Numbered from the stretch's first letter, positions 11,451 through 22,946 are shown. The stretch: 64,000 bases of DNA from Asparagopsis taxiformis (GCA_030407315.1 JALQPE010001714.1:1-64000); one strand, 5' to 3'. Notes: generated by a model from the letters alone, not told the origin. Made by a program: numbers and translations.

Positions 11451-12319
11451 TCTCGCACGTCCTCTCCACCGATGATAGTCTTTGGACTGGCCATTTGTGC
11501 GCGCTGCTGTGTAGGACGTTGTTTGATTTACGCAGAATAGAAGATATGGATCACCAAGCAAGAAACGATAGTGACATGTTCTGCTTATGTTTTGTTGTGG
11601 TTGGGTTCAAGTGAAGGTAAATGCTATCATCTTTTTGAGGAATTTGGGTGTCATGCGACAAGATTTTTGTTATGTGCACGATGATGTAGCTATCTTTGCG
11701 TCTCGATAGTGGGCTATTGCAGTTGCATAGTGGGCTATTGCAGCTGCAATAGCCACTATCGAGACGCAAAGATAGCTCCATCATCGCTAGCCTAGGCTAT
11801 TTCGCTTTATGGGAGTTGATAGTGATAGGGGAGATTGTATGTTTGGTTGGGAATGTGCCTGTATGTGTCTGCGTGAGTGTGTGTCTGATGAGGAGGATAG
11901 GAATGCAGCCTCAGTTGTTTGTCCTGAAGAACCAAGGTGGTAAATGGACATGTAAAAGTTTGCGTTTGAGTTTGCAAACTGTACATGTTATACATGTATG
12001 GAAGAGAATGGCAATGTGGCAGGCAGAATTGCATTATTAATGACAAGTCTAATTGATTTAAGGTTATGAAGGGATGGTAAAAGACATTGTGGAAACCGTC
12101 ACCAAAAAAAATCATTCGAATGACTATAGCCGTGTCAGGTGTGGGGTGTGTGTTGTGTACGTCGGGACTTGAACCCGAGATGGTGTAATATAGTGCGAGT
12201 AGTGAGACTGGGCCTGTAATCTCTAAAAACCATTGTACCACATGTCCCGTGTGACTTGGTGGCAACTCGAGGATTAGAAAATTTTTCCCACACTCCTTGG
12301 TCGAACAGGAGCCAGCTGA
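11451..12319. other. intergenic DNA with a long imperfect hairpin at 11680-11785
   Basis: No gene is recognised. Positions 11680-11725 and 11741-11785 form an almost perfect inverted repeat of about 45 bp with one single-base gap and two mismatches, and the inner word CATAGTGGGCTATTGCAG is partly duplicated in the loop. A tRNA-like T-arm on the minus strand near 12155 is discussed under rejected items. Confidence 0.6.
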
Positions 12320-12545
12320 TTACGCCTATGAGTGCACTGCACTTGGCCAGTGAAGCCCAAAATCTATACCCGGTATTATTTTCACTTCACCACACCAGGT
12401 GCAATGCACTCATTGGCCACATTGAAGCCAGCTCATCCAGCCTATGAGTGCACTGCACCTGGCCGATGAAACCTAGAATCTATACCCGGTATTATTTTCT
12501 CCTCGCGAAACCAGGCCTGGTTTGGCGAGTTTGTACTTGGTTTCG
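12320..12545. repeat. two diverged units related to the 118-bp satellite
   Basis: The cores CTATACCCGGTATTATTTTC at about 12364 and 12480 are 116 bp apart and carry flanking CCAGGTGCAATGCACTCATTGGC-like arms. They have the same core-and-arm plan as the main array but differ in sequence, so they are an older relative. Confidence 0.8.
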
Positions 12546-12684
12546 TCTGTACCGGTACAATGCACTCAATAACCGGACGAGATGGGACTCCCATTGCACA
12601 TATTGGCCACGCTCTAGGGGGGCCAGTATGCGCAGTGCTAGGGATAATCATAGTTCCGAGTCCATCGTTTTCAGGACCAAGCCT

Positions 12685-13395
12685 GGACTAACCAGACCCA
12701 AAATAATACCGGGTATAGTTTTGCCATGGCAAAAGCCAGGTGCAGCACTGCTATTGGCTACCGGTCGGCTTACCGATTTCTGCCAATGGAACTGCTGCAC
12801 CTGGACTTTGCAGACCCAAAATAATACCGGGTATAGTTTTGCCATGGCAAAATCCAGGTGCAGCACTGCTATTGGCTGGCTGACTGCTGGCCACCTTCAA
12901 CCAATGGCACTGCTGCACCTGGACCTGGTACACCCAAAATAATACCGGGTATAGTTTTGCCATACCAAAAGCCAGGTGCAGCTCTGCCATTGGCTCCCGG
13001 TCGGCTGGCCGCCTCTGGCCAATGACATTACTGCACCTGGGCTTTGCAGACCCAAAATAATACCGGGTATAGTTTTGCCATGGCAAAAGCCAGGTGCAGC
13101 ACTGTCATTGGCTCCCGGTCGGCTGGCCGCCTCTGGCCAATGGCAGTAGTGCACCTGGGCTTTGCAGACCCAAAATAATACCGGGTATTATTTTGCCATA
13201 CGAAAAGCCAGGTGCAGCACTGTCATTGGCTCCCGGTCGGCTGGCCGCCTCTGGCCAATGACATTACTGCACCTGGGCTTTGCAGACCCAAAATAATACC
13301 GGGTATTATTTTGCCATACGAAAAGCCAGGTGCAGCACTGCCATTGACTCCCGGTCGGCTGGCTGTCCCTGGCCAATGGCCGTGTTCCAGGTTAT
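12685..13395. repeat. 118-bp palindromic satellite, array 2 (six units)
   Basis: Cores AATAATACCGGGTAT begin at 12702, 12820, 12938, 13056, 13174 and 13292, again exactly 118 bp apart, in the same orientation as array 1. Variation between units is concentrated in the linkers (TTGCAGACCC versus CTGGTACACCC), while the core and CCAGGTGCA/TGCACCTGG arms are kept. Confidence 0.95.
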
Positions 13396-13481
13396 TTTAA
13401 GTGCAGTCTAGTATTCGAGAAATGTTGAAACTATCCAGCTTGGTTGCATGACGGTCATTGGTTGTAATATCCTGTTCATCT

Positions 13482-13901
13482 TCAAGTAAGATGCGGGTTC
13501 GAAGAGAGAGTCATGTTTTCTCGCTTGGATACTATTTCATTTGGGATTGAAACTTTTACAGTATCCAGAAGGAAAGATGCATTTGTAGCTGGAGACATGT
13601 CGAACTCCAACTCAATCATAGGAACTGTATAGTCCTCCGGAAGCCCATCATTTACTATGAGTATGATTACAGTTCTGGGAGTATGTTCACTATTCATTAT
13701 CTCTATCTCGCCCTCAATGATCCGACCCGTATTAGGGTTGATTTCGGAATAGCTATAGGCGAGAATACTCCCGTTAATGACGTCGACGAGCCTGTAGTCG
13801 ATTTCGCGAATCTCAACATATCTTTTGATCCTGAATGGATCGATATGTAATGGGCTATTGCGTGCCTCTAATGATCTTAAAATCCTCTTAATTACTTTCA
13901 A
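13482..13901 (-). CDS. hypothetical 139-aa protein fragment
   Basis: This open frame starts at ATG 13901 and ends at 13482. The product is acidic in the middle, begins with a basic helix-like stretch (MKVIKRILRSLEARN), and has alternating hydrophobic residues (RTVIILIVNDG) that could be a beta strand. I recognise no domain. There is no neighbouring partner gene and no evidence of translation beyond its length, so it may be a fragment of a decayed gene or a chance frame. Confidence 0.3.
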   Translation of the reverse strand: MKVIKRILRSLEARNSPLHIDPFRIKRYVEIREIDYRLVDVINGSILAYSYSEINPNTGRIIEGEIEIMNSEHTPRTVIILIVNDGLPEDYTVPMIELEFDMSPATNASFLLDTVKVSIPNEIVSKRENMTLSSNPHLT

Positions 13902-15150
13902 TGGGGAGAGGAAAGAGCTATCAATCCACTTTGGAAAATATTACGACCTATGCAGTACTTAACCCCCTCCCATGTCTATATTCACTAAATATACTATTTC
14001 CAAGTTGAAGAAAACACGACAAGATTCTGGGTCCTCTGTCATAATAATTTTGGGGACTCTACCAGACGGTGCTCACGAAGAGTCTGTTTCATCTACAAAG
14101 GCTGTTATCGTGGGGTCCTCTGTATACAGGTAATCTGGAGAAATGAGTAACAACAATCGTTCTGATTCGAGAATCTGAAGAGTAAGACTATGTCAATTAC
14201 AGATATTCTTACTCCTGGACGCTCGCGTCCTTCAAAGTAGAACAATGATGGAGAATTGAGCTGCCGGACAAAACCAATTTCAAGTATTCGGACTCGTTCA
14301 CATTGACATGGAAACCTGTTCAGGGCCCTCTTTCATATAGAACTTTCGAGCGAGTTCCCAGGAACATTTTTTGGGAACCGCATACTTGAACCACCCAGCC
14401 TGCATCTTCAGCGGACACATCATCTGCAGCGAGCTAGACAGAATTGGGCATGATGTTATTGTTGGACAGAGTAGTTCTCCTGTAGACGTACCCCATCCTA
14501 CCGTACACGATGTCACCTCTGAGTAAAACGTTTTACTCAACGTACGTTGTTCTATCTTTTCTAAATGATTCTACAAGACTGTTCAGAATTAGTCAACTTC
14601 GACTACTTCGATGGTATCGATCGATACATGATCCATATCTTTCTTGCCTGTTTCTTCGTCCAGGGACTGTCGGCATTCTGTAACAATGATTGCCCTCCAC
14701 TTGGCAAAATATCCCTGAAAATAATACCGAGTATTATTCTTAGGTTTCGTCCAGGGATCGCCTGTAGTCGGTACCAATGATTGCCCGCCACTTGGCAAAA
14801 TATCCCTCAAAATAATACCCGGTATTATTTTCCCCACTACTCTGCCAGGTGGAGCTACGGCATTGGATAGGACTGTACAGGCCCCGAAGCTACTAGAGGC
14901 GTGCTCAATGACAGGTTAAAACTCTTAACCGTAGTAGACATGACGCTTTCTAGTCGCAGAGTGAGCTGAAAAATAAGAACGATAGCTATTGTTTCCAGTA
15001 CACCATGTAGTACGTAGCATGCTAGGGTGCACCTTTTCCACTCATATCCTAGACAGTTTCATATCTAAAGGTTTTTATTTCTCCCAAGTCTCTCTCGTAG
15101 TAATAGCTGTACTTCAAATGATGTGAAACTTTACATCTACGCTTCCATTA
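13902..15150. other. intergenic DNA with a third small cluster of the palindromic core
   Basis: No gene is recognised; an 80-codon minus-strand frame at 14298-14540 has no recognisable content. At 14690-14870 two copies of the AATAATACC(G/C)(A/G)GTATTATT core lie 91 bp apart with TTGGCAAAATATCCCT arms, a further diverged relative of the 118-bp satellite. Confidence 0.6.
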
Positions 15151-16674
15151 TCAATCTTCCTCATCAAGGAAAACTTCAACGTAGCTTTCACTCCCATCTT
15201 CTTCATTTCCATGTCCGCTATCCTCCTCAAACGCGGTACTACGCTGTTCCAAGTGTTGTTCATCGAATTTTTCGTTAGTAATTGTCAGTACATCTTCGCA
15301 GAGATGCCTCTTACAGATTCGGTCACTCGGCAACATCGCCTTTCCTAATTGTTTGAGCTTGTCTTGTACACTTTCTTCGAAGGTCTGACCTGATTGTACC
15401 TTGAAAATTCCTAGAATCCCGGAAGCGATTGCATAGACAAATCTGAGTGAATTGCAGGAACGTCGCAGGAAAACCGTTCTACTCGTGCATTGAAGGAAAG
15501 CAATTGCAGTGTTCAGGGCTACCTCCAGGATATTGATTCTCCTTCGAATCATCCTTTTGGCCACACATCCCGATATCTCGACTTCGTACTGAATGATGAC
15601 AACCATCTCTTTCCGCTCAGCGATGAATTGTATCAAGATCTCGGAATTCTTGTCATCCACAACTTTCCGTTCCTCAGGCCTTAGATTTCCGTTGGTCACA
15701 CGGGTATCGGGGATAACGTCCATATCTCGAATGAGATCGTGAGTTGGAAACTCGAAAGTGATAGAGGCGTCCGTTTCCAACACTAGAGCGAACCCCAGTT
15801 CGACAAGGAATCGATGGCGCACCTGCTCTCTAGACTTTTTCAGGAAACCGAGCACCTTTGTCAGCGCAACTTTCGTAACAGCCAAAGATATTTCACGATT
15901 GCTCAACTGTCCACCATTTCCATCTGTTTTCCTCCGCTTCCTAGCCCCTCCGTCAATGCTTCCTGCAGGCTGGTTTCGGCCATCGCCAGTGGCACCATAA
16001 ACAACTTCTTCGATTATTTTGTCCGGAATGTACTTGTTCTCCTTCCAGACGTTGAACGCATTCGAATCGCGTCCAGAGCTCGAGCCTTCCACTGTACGGC
16101 CTGTACCCGACTTTTCCTTCTGAATGTTCCGCAGGAGAGACATCACCACTTGGAATCGAAGCTCGATGTTGTTCTTCCCGGTGTTGGATTGGAACACATC
16201 CCTCTTGTCATTGCTCTGCTTCGCAAACATCATTGCAGAGAGCAACCTGCAACCACGGAGGTCGTAGATTCCTTGGTTGGTGTAAATTGTCGCCCCAGCA
16301 TCAATCTTGTCAACCAGCAAAGGTACAACAGTTCCAAATACTGCACACAGAAAATTGTATGAAAACAATAGTTCTGCTGACTGCGAGATGCGCAAACGGT
16401 CCCTGTCCTTGTCAGTCATCCCCTTCTTCGAATTGCCCTGACTCTGCTGTAATAAACCATCACAGATGTCTTTCACACCCTGTAATTCCGTTACTATAAA
16501 CTCGACGCGACTCATCAGCTTTTCGATTTGCTGGCGTTGGGACGTTCGATCATCGTCGATTTCATCCATCCTCTCCCCAATACGACGAACTTCCCCAGCC
16601 ACTGTCCTGAATCCCTCTCGAATAATCCCTGCTAGGCAGTCATTTGGATTTTCCTCACGACGCTGAGATTCCAT
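15151..16674 (-). CDS. unrecognised 507-aa coiled-coil protein
   Basis: A single intronless frame runs from ATG 16674 to 15151. Residues 15-75 are heptad-like (VAGEVRRIGERMDEIDDD...QQIEKLMSRVEFIVTELQGV), suggesting a coiled coil. A KRRK-type basic patch lies near residue 245. The last 40 residues are strongly acidic (ending EVFLDEED). I recognise no catalytic domain. The segment LTKVLGFLKKSREQVRHRFLVELGF loosely resembles KVTQKLSDVMSARKRNARDR followed by LFGSLGY in the accessory protein of element B (47515-49799), and both have an N-terminal coiled coil; this may mean a distant relationship or may be chance. It could be a host gene of a lineage-specific family or a transposon accessory gene. 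Confidence 0.6.
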   Translation of the reverse strand: MESQRREENPNDCLAGIIREGFRTVAGEVRRIGERMDEIDDDRTSQRQQIEKLMSRVEFIVTELQGVKDICDGLLQQSQGNSKKGMTDKDRDRLRISQSAELLFSYNFLCAVFGTVVPLLVDKIDAGATIYTNQGIYDLRGCRLLSAMMFAKQSNDKRDVFQSNTGKNNIELRFQVVMSLLRNIQKEKSGTGRTVEGSSSGRDSNAFNVWKENKYIPDKIIEEVVYGATGDGRNQPAGSIDGGARKRRKTDGNGGQLSNREISLAVTKVALTKVLGFLKKSREQVRHRFLVELGFALVLETDASITFEFPTHDLIRDMDVIPDTRVTNGNLRPEERKVVDDKNSEILIQFIAERKEMVVIIQYEVEISGCVAKRMIRRRINILEVALNTAIAFLQCTSRTVFLRRSCNSLRFVYAIASGILGIFKVQSGQTFEESVQDKLKQLGKAMLPSDRICKRHLCEDVLTITNEKFDEQHLEQRSTAFEEDSGHGNEEDGSESYVEVFLDEED

Positions 16675-16979
16675 CTTCCGTCAAACTTCGCCTTCACCTC
16701 TCGTTCCAATCGCAGAGTGTCACTCCAAACGCTTTTCCTGCAACGAGAATGCTAGCAATAGTAACAAATAATGCGAACTACTCTACTCATATCCTCGGAA
16801 AACGACCGATTTTCTCCTACCTTTTTGTAACGGTCATTTCCATGTGACCAAGTATCCTCTACACTTCTCACTACTAGTAGCTTCAGAATAGTTTCCTCTC
16901 TTCTCTACTTGAACTCACATGCGAACACATTGTACAACCCTATCCTGGACAACTATTGCAACATTGAATCTCAGAAAAT
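16675..16979. other. upstream region of the 507-aa gene
   Basis: There is no gene. This is the presumed promoter side of the minus-strand gene that starts at 16674. No clear TATA box or known motif stands out. Confidence 0.4.
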
Positions 16980-17345
16980 ACCAATCACCAATTACTAACA
17001 AGGCAGTACTTGCAGGCAGTACAATTCACTGCCGGAGCCAGTATATCTTACTGCCTGATTCTAATGCCAGGTCATTTGCCAGGGCAGTACTGTATGGCAG
17101 TACATTCCATTGCAGAAATCATCAAAAATCACTGCATTGCACTACTGCCCTGTGGTACCAGCAAAAATTACTAGAATTTGCTATCGTACAGTACTGAATT
17201 CTGCTACATACCGTACTGCCAGGAAATTTTGTATTTTACTGCCTGCGGCACTAGAACTGAAAAAATTAAAATAGTAATTTTACTGCCTCAGGCACTACAT
17301 TGTTCAGGCAGTGATTTTTACTGCCTCAGGCAGTAAATTTACTAC
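16980..17345. repeat. array of short ACTGCC/GGCAGT palindromes
   Basis: The words TACTGCC and GGCAGTA recur every 15-40 bp in both orientations, several as perfect small palindromes such as ACTGCCTCAGGCAGT near 17320. The array stops directly at the integrase fragment starting near 17360. A similar array precedes the other integrase at 38580-39010. It looks like the subterminal region of an unidentified DNA transposon, but no ends or duplications could be defined. Confidence 0.7.
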
Positions 17346-17350
17346 ATTTT

Positions 17351-18892
17351 TTGATCTCAAACTCAGTAGTGCTCATCCTAAGCCGACCTCCACCGCCATA
17401 TGCGACACACCATTCGGTGAAAAGGAGGGCAACGCCAGACGCGTTCACGAAGCAAGACTTCTTACGCCGTATTACGGATACCATTGATATGGCAGGTAAA
17501 CGCCTTCACAGCGCGCAAGCACGCTACAAGCGTAACTTCGACCGGTCAATCCGGAAGTCTAAACGACTCATCACTGCCGATGATTACGTTTATCTGGATA
17601 ATCCAGAAGTCCGTGAACGGAACAAGCTAACTCCAATAGCTCAAGGTCCCTATAGGGTTATCCGTGCCGGACGGCGAACGGTTTACATCGACCGCGATGG
17701 TATCACCGAAAAGGTTAGTCTCGATAGAGTTGCACTCGCTCCGCGACCAACCGAGGAACCAACCTTGCCACCTAGGCAACATGCCGCTAACGCACAAGCG
17801 TCACCATCAGGTACAGACGCCCTCGCGCCGAATACACAACCACGCCAGCCGCCGGGCGACGGCCAACAATACGCGCCAAACAAATCACCTTCACCAACGC
17901 CTAATCAGGAATACCCCTTCAGGGATCAACTATCGTCTCTACGACAACCTACAATTAGGATAACACCTGAAGGTAGTGGTTTGGGACAAACCACCCTTCA
18001 GGAGGGGGCCCCCGACGCTGTGCGCGTAAGCAAAAATTTTGCAACTCCCTCTCGGGATCAACCTTGTAGTCTTCCACCTTTCGGTAACTCACCCACAATT
18101 GGGAACGATGCACACGACCCAAGTCGTTCACCCACCCAGCAGGTAACTACCAACCGCAATCGCACACAATTGCGAAGAAGTCAACAAAGACGCCATGACA
18201 ACTCTGCCAATGCAGACCAAGACCAAGACGTCAACCCAGACCGGGCTCTTACATCGCACAAGCGAACGTTGCGACAAGACACGACAAATGTCGACGCTGC
18301 TGAAGCCGCCCGAAGACGTTCAAACCGTACAATTGCGACGAGAGGACAACCATCCAGGTCACGCGTACAGACGCCGAGTTCTCCACAACGAGATGTGAAC
18401 CCTCCATCGGGAGCCGAACTTCGCATAGCGAACCAAGCAAGTCAAGCACCCGCCCATTTGGCAAAACCCAAACCGGGTCGATACACTCGCTCAAGTGCGA
18501 AGAAGAAGAAAGCCACGGCAAACCCCGTAAGGTCTTTGGAAGCCACCCCCAATGGGGAACAAGAGAAAGCGCCACAGGGCACGCAGCCGAACTCGGAACG
18601 AGTAGCTCTCCCTGAAGGGACGAAGGAAACCCCAGAGGGAAGTAGCGACGGCGAACGCGCAACCTCAGAGGAGGAATATCCCATCGATGATCTCCTAGAT
18701 TACGTCACTGACGACGATGGGGAACAATGGTTCCTTGTGAAATGGTATGGCTACCGCAAGCCAACATGGACGCAACGTGCAAACGTTCCCCCCGAATGGG
18801 CATCACGGTATTTCCGTCGAACGCAACACCGCGAAGGTGACCGGCAACCACGCCGAGCGCGCACGCGCAAACCCAAGAGAGGGAAGAAGTAG
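17351..18892 (+). CDS. pol: gypsy integrase C-terminal part with chromodomain (5'-truncated)
   Basis: The first about 130 codons match the end of a gypsy integrase: AQARYKRNFDRS, DYVYLDN, GPYRVIRAGRRTVYI, VSLDRVALAPRP. The same blocks occur in the complete integrase at 38922-40865, where the catalytic core is present; here it is lost. A low-complexity Pro/Gln/Arg/Asn-rich region of about 280 residues follows. A chromodomain comes last at about 18677-18815 (IDDLLDYV, QWFLVKWYGYRKPTWTQ, VPPEWASRYF), with aromatic positions suited to binding methylated histone tails. Chromodomains direct chromoviral integration into heterochromatin. The tail is very basic. The annotated ATG is not a true start; the real frame enters from upstream at about 17360. 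Confidence 0.85.
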   Translation: MISNSVVLILSRPPPPYATHHSVKRRATPDAFTKQDFLRRITDTIDMAGKRLHSAQARYKRNFDRSIRKSKRLITADDYVYLDNPEVRERNKLTPIAQGPYRVIRAGRRTVYIDRDGITEKVSLDRVALAPRPTEEPTLPPRQHAANAQASPSGTDALAPNTQPRQPPGDGQQYAPNKSPSPTPNQEYPFRDQLSSLRQPTIRITPEGSGLGQTTLQEGAPDAVRVSKNFATPSRDQPCSLPPFGNSPTIGNDAHDPSRSPTQQVTTNRNRTQLRRSQQRRHDNSANADQDQDVNPDRALTSHKRTLRQDTTNVDAAEAARRRSNRTIATRGQPSRSRVQTPSSPQRDVNPPSGAELRIANQASQAPAHLAKPKPGRYTRSSAKKKKATANPVRSLEATPNGEQEKAPQGTQPNSERVALPEGTKETPEGSSDGERATSEEEYPIDDLLDYVTDDDGEQWFLVKWYGYRKPTWTQRANVPPEWASRYFRRTQHREGDRQPRRARTRKPKRGKK

Positions 18893-19199
18893 AATAACCC
18901 CACAGGGATAAGAACCTAACAAGGTACCCACTGGGTGGAGCTACCAAACCTCGGAGGGTCAAGCCAAAAAGGGCGCACTTTATCACCGCCAACCGGAGCC
19001 ACTGTGGAAATTTAGATTTCAGGAAATGAAAAAATTGACCAAAAAAGGGTTTCAACAAACAAATCCGCACGTCAGCGTGATGATGCATCTTTAATGTACC
19101 TCAGAGGTGCCTCAGGACTACCTGATGAACAATGGCGCAACGCAAAAGCGTGTTCAAACTACCGCTAGAGGTTATTCTCCCAAAGGCAATTGCCAGTCC
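18893..19199. other. spacer between pol and the antisense ORF of copy G1
   Basis: This is 307 bp without a gene, between two converging frames. It contains repeated A-rich and GGGG words only. Termination signals for both transcripts would be expected here but none is diagnostic. Confidence 0.4.
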
Positions 19200-22100
19200 T
19201 TAGCGACGATAATGGCTAGAAGGCCGAGGGCGATGAGAGGCAGACGGTGCCGTAGGGACAGGAGCGCGTACATTCGTCGAAGGACGAGGATGGCGGGGTG
19301 CAACCCTTGCGAAGGTAGGATTACGACGCAAACCGCGTTGCGGAACTGCACTAGAACCCCGACGACGGGCAGGCACAGGGCCATGCGAAGACGCAACCGC
19401 AGAAGCGGATAACCCAACTGCTGGGATGGACGCGGGAGGCGGAGAAACATCTGGCGACTCAGGCGACCCTAACCGGGCATCAAGACGCGCAAGTAAAGGA
19501 TTACTAGCATCCGCAGCACCCACGGGGGAATGAAGACGAGTACGCACGTTGCGTTCGGGAAGACCCTCATCGGGAGACCTAGCGCGACGACGCGAGTAAC
19601 CAGGCTGAACTGCCTCCTCGCCACCCTCTTCGGGAATAACTGCTTGCTGCAGTAGACGCCTGGCGTCCTCCAACTCACCTTCTAATTCCCCAACCCGGGT
19701 TCGCAATTCTGCTGCCTCCAGGCGTGCGGCCTCAACCTCCCTATCCGCTGTGCGGCGACGCTCTCGGGCGATGTTACGCTGTTCGCGTCCTTGCTTATAG
19801 CGAGCAGCTAACGTGATGCACGACAATGCGAGTCCATCCAACGCGGATCTTACGATGTAACGCCCATTGGCAGAGGCAAAAATGGAAGCCACCGTACCAT
19901 CCCCGAGATCATCGGCCAACCGCCGCACATGCGGAATCGATAGCAACTCGCGACTCGACAATTCCCCACGTAGGATATCAACAGCAGGAGGCTGACGCGT
20001 GACTACATCATCACCGTTCACGGATGGCTCAGAGCCTTGGTCGGAGGTTAGAAGCGCCTCCATGGCGGGACCCACTTGGGATGAAGGGGCAGCTGTAGGC
20101 TGAGGGGTTGGCGCGGTAGGCGCGACGGTCATCGGGACCTGACTTTCGTACAAGTCATCAGCACCACTGGGTGGTAAGGAAGAAACAGGAGCGAAGCTCC
20201 GTCCTGCGTAAGGCGAACGCCCAGCTGGGCCTCCCGCCTCGGCGGCCGTCCACCACGGACGCGGCACAAATGCCTCGCCAACAGGCTGATATTTGTAAGA
20301 GTCGGGGTGACCGTCGGAATACCTGTCAGGCTCCACGCCGTAATACCCATCTTCGGTGAACTCACCATCTCTGCGATAAGGCGGCAGCTCTGCGACTGTA
20401 CCATCTCGATGGTTTAACACGTTAATACGTAACGCCCTCACCGGCAAGTCAACAGTCCTGTAGATAACCACCTTCTCCGGTGCCACTCCCGTGATGTTGG
20501 TACTGACCAATTCCTGCGGATAATCATCACCCCCAAGGGCCACCTTCAGCAACCGACGCACTACCGAACCAGGTAACTCCCGACTATAGGGGACCACGTC
20601 CGACACCGGAACCTTCGGGATATCGTACCAAGTACTGCTCACCCTATTGAGGAGTTCCTCCGCCATCACCGGCACAAAGCCCCGCGTCTCGGCGGTACGA
20701 GTCAACTCGATCCCTATAAGGATATCCCTCTCCAACTCGAGGTACGATCGGAACCTGTCCATTCGCCATTCGGGCGCGTCGCGAAGAGCGGAATTGTGGA
20801 AATACACCAGCGACGGAGGGTCGGCAACGGGCAAACACATCGGTGGAGATGACTTGCCTTCCCAAGTGGGATCATCCCATAGCGGGTCCAAAGCTTCCCT
20901 AGCTACCTTCATGGGTCTAGTGGCCGGCTCAGCAGAGCTACCATGACGGTGCGCGAACACGCGATAATCATTCGCCGTCACCTGACGCCCCATCCTTCGG
21001 GAAGTAACCCTAGCGTGCAAACGCATATGATGCTCGTAGCTACCCGTATCGGGACGTGGAGGGTACGCAAACCAGCGTGACCGAACCATCGGTAGATCCG
21101 CTACGGAGCCTTGGAACGATCCCTCTTGGAACAAGCGACGATTCATACGTTCGACGTAAAGCGCATCTCCGGGATGGAGCAGGAAAGTCCTGTCGCTGCA
21201 TAGCGTATGGGGGACACGGAAGTGACGCATAGGGCGACTCGAAGGGAGACGGGCGTAAGCCGACCAACATTCGTTTTGAACCTGATGGTTTTGACCCCGG
21301 AGGGAGCTCATGAGAAGCATATCGCGACGTAACTCGCTTCTCGGGCGATCCGTAAAGTCCCTACGAGGGAGTCGCGCAAACGGGTAGTGTTCCCAAGGAG
21401 CGGCGAGCTCACGCCTAAAAGGCAAGGCTTGCGAGTCGAATACCACCAGTTCATCAGCATTGGCTGGGTAGAATTCTCCCATGGAGCGCCAATTGGCAGT
21501 CGGCTTAGGTGCCCGAGGGGAGTGTCGTGTGACGGAACAGCTGGTGCTGGAGCAGACGCAACCGCGTAAGGGTCAACTAAGGCGGTGCCCGACGGTCTTA
21601 CGCCTACAGAGGCATCGGCGGCAGCCGCACCCGACCCACTTCGGGTAACTCTGCCAGTAGAGGCATATGGGTCTATGACCTTCTCGACAGGTTGAGCATT
21701 AGCCTTTTCGGCTGCAGCCTTCTCGGCTTCTGCTCGAGCAGCCTCGCGGCGCAATTCTTCTTCCCTACGCTTTCGAGCGTCCGCCAGTATCTGTTGGTTG
21801 CGGCGGCCATAGTCCTCATAGGGATTCGCTGAAGCGTCATGACCAGAAGAGGTACGAGCCGCCGGGGCGGAAGGACGAGAAGTAATCGGACGCGAACTTG
21901 GCGAAGGCCTGACGTTCGGCTGCCTTGTTGGCCTGGGCGTAGCGCCTCCCTCGGCGACGACTTCTATCACCTCCTCGGTGTCGGCCGGCATGGCTCCCCT
22001 TGGGGACGGGCCGGCGGCCTTCGATGACTCACCTTCGCGTGACGGCGGATTAACCGATGACGGTTTGACACTTGCCACTGGGGTGGAAGGCTTCGGGGAA

Positions 22101-22465
22101 GCAGGCGATTCAGCCGGAACAGAGTCGCGCTCTTGTGCGCTTGCCCTGGTAGGGGGGACCGTCTCTTCGGAACGTGCTTGCGCACTCACAACCTTGCCAG
22201 CAGGCGACGCTGGATCAGCGGTGCCTTTGGCGGCAGTCGAACGCGTTCGCGTTTGCGATTGAGCCGCGGTGGCTGACGGCACGCGTGGCGCTGAAGTCGA
22301 CGAAGACTTAGCCGGTGTAGGCGGAACCCCGGTGCGGGAGGAGGAAGCCTGGTGGCGAGTCGTGGGACGGCGAACGCTGGAGCGTGTGGTAGGACGGTTG
22401 GGCGAACCCATATTGTCTCCTTCCTCTTCAGAGGATTCGAATTGAATCGGAGCACGAGGGGTCAT
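19200..22465 (-). CDS. large antisense ORF of the gypsy element (about 1,080 aa, one frameshift)
   Basis: The start MTPRAPIQFESSEEEG is at 22465 on the minus strand, and the same start occurs in copy G2 at 37384. The first about 320 residues are Ser/Pro/Thr-rich with an acidic N-terminus and a charged helix near DYGRRNQQILADARKRREEE. A single frameshift near 21480 separates this from the remaining 760 codons. The second part has a folded-looking segment without a domain I recognise, and a clear coiled coil (about 19660-19820: EQRNIARERRRTADREVEAA onwards). It ends in an Arg/Pro/Ser-rich tail. Conservation of the frame between two diverged copies argues that it is translated. It lies opposite to pol, between pol and the 3' LTR. 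Function unknown; a Gag-like or trans-acting accessory role is possible. Confidence 0.7.
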
Positions 22466-22946
22466 CCTAAAAGCCAGTAGAGGCGATGACGGACGTTGAT
22501 AAAAACCCTGAAGCGGGACGAACAAGTGGCCTATTGGCTTAAGTCTCCGGGAGGGAGCTGCGCTATTCAACCCAGGAAGGGGATCGCGAGGCAATGGGCC
22601 GAAACGGCGAATGCAAGCCTCGAATTGGCACCGCTCGTGCGATCACGCGGCTAATTATTTAGCAGATGGACGCAAAAACCCTTTGAGGGATTATGGAAAG
22701 GACGCGAATGCGTGGACGCAGTTGGACACCGAAGGGGTGAATACGCTGTGTTGCGTTAGGACGATGATGAACCTGAAACAGGTATTGATTCCAATAGGAA
22801 ACGGTCGGGCGGAACTCGGGAAGAGTCGGATGGACAACACATTTAGTGTGCACGCGCCGCGCGCGGGAAAATTTTGAATTGCACAATGCAACGGCCACAG
22901 CCAAAAATTGTAATTTTATTTGATCAAATTTTGTCGGGACGACAAA
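22466..22946. other. leader between antisense ORF and polypurine tract (copy G1)
   Basis: No gene is seen. The sequence is shared with 37385-37860 and would be the 5' leader of the antisense transcript and the pre-PPT region of the sense RNA. It contains the near-palindrome TTTTGTCGGGACGACAAA just before the PPT, also present in copy G2. Confidence 0.55.

Noticed and set aside
12150..12240. tRNA-like sequence on the minus strand
   Set aside because: A T-arm-like TCGGGTTCAAGTCCCGA and an A-box-like TGGTACAATGG are present, but acceptor strands do not pair and no normal anticodon arm forms. At most a decayed tRNA-derived sequence.
10780..13395. CRISPR-like regular repeats
   Set aside because: The full 118-bp unit repeats in direct tandem with no unique spacers, and the sequence is eukaryotic. 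It is a satellite.
17998..18012. Second polypurine tract-like sequence CAGGAGGGGGCC inside the gypsy pol
   Set aside because: It lies within the low-complexity coding region and is not followed by LTR sequence.
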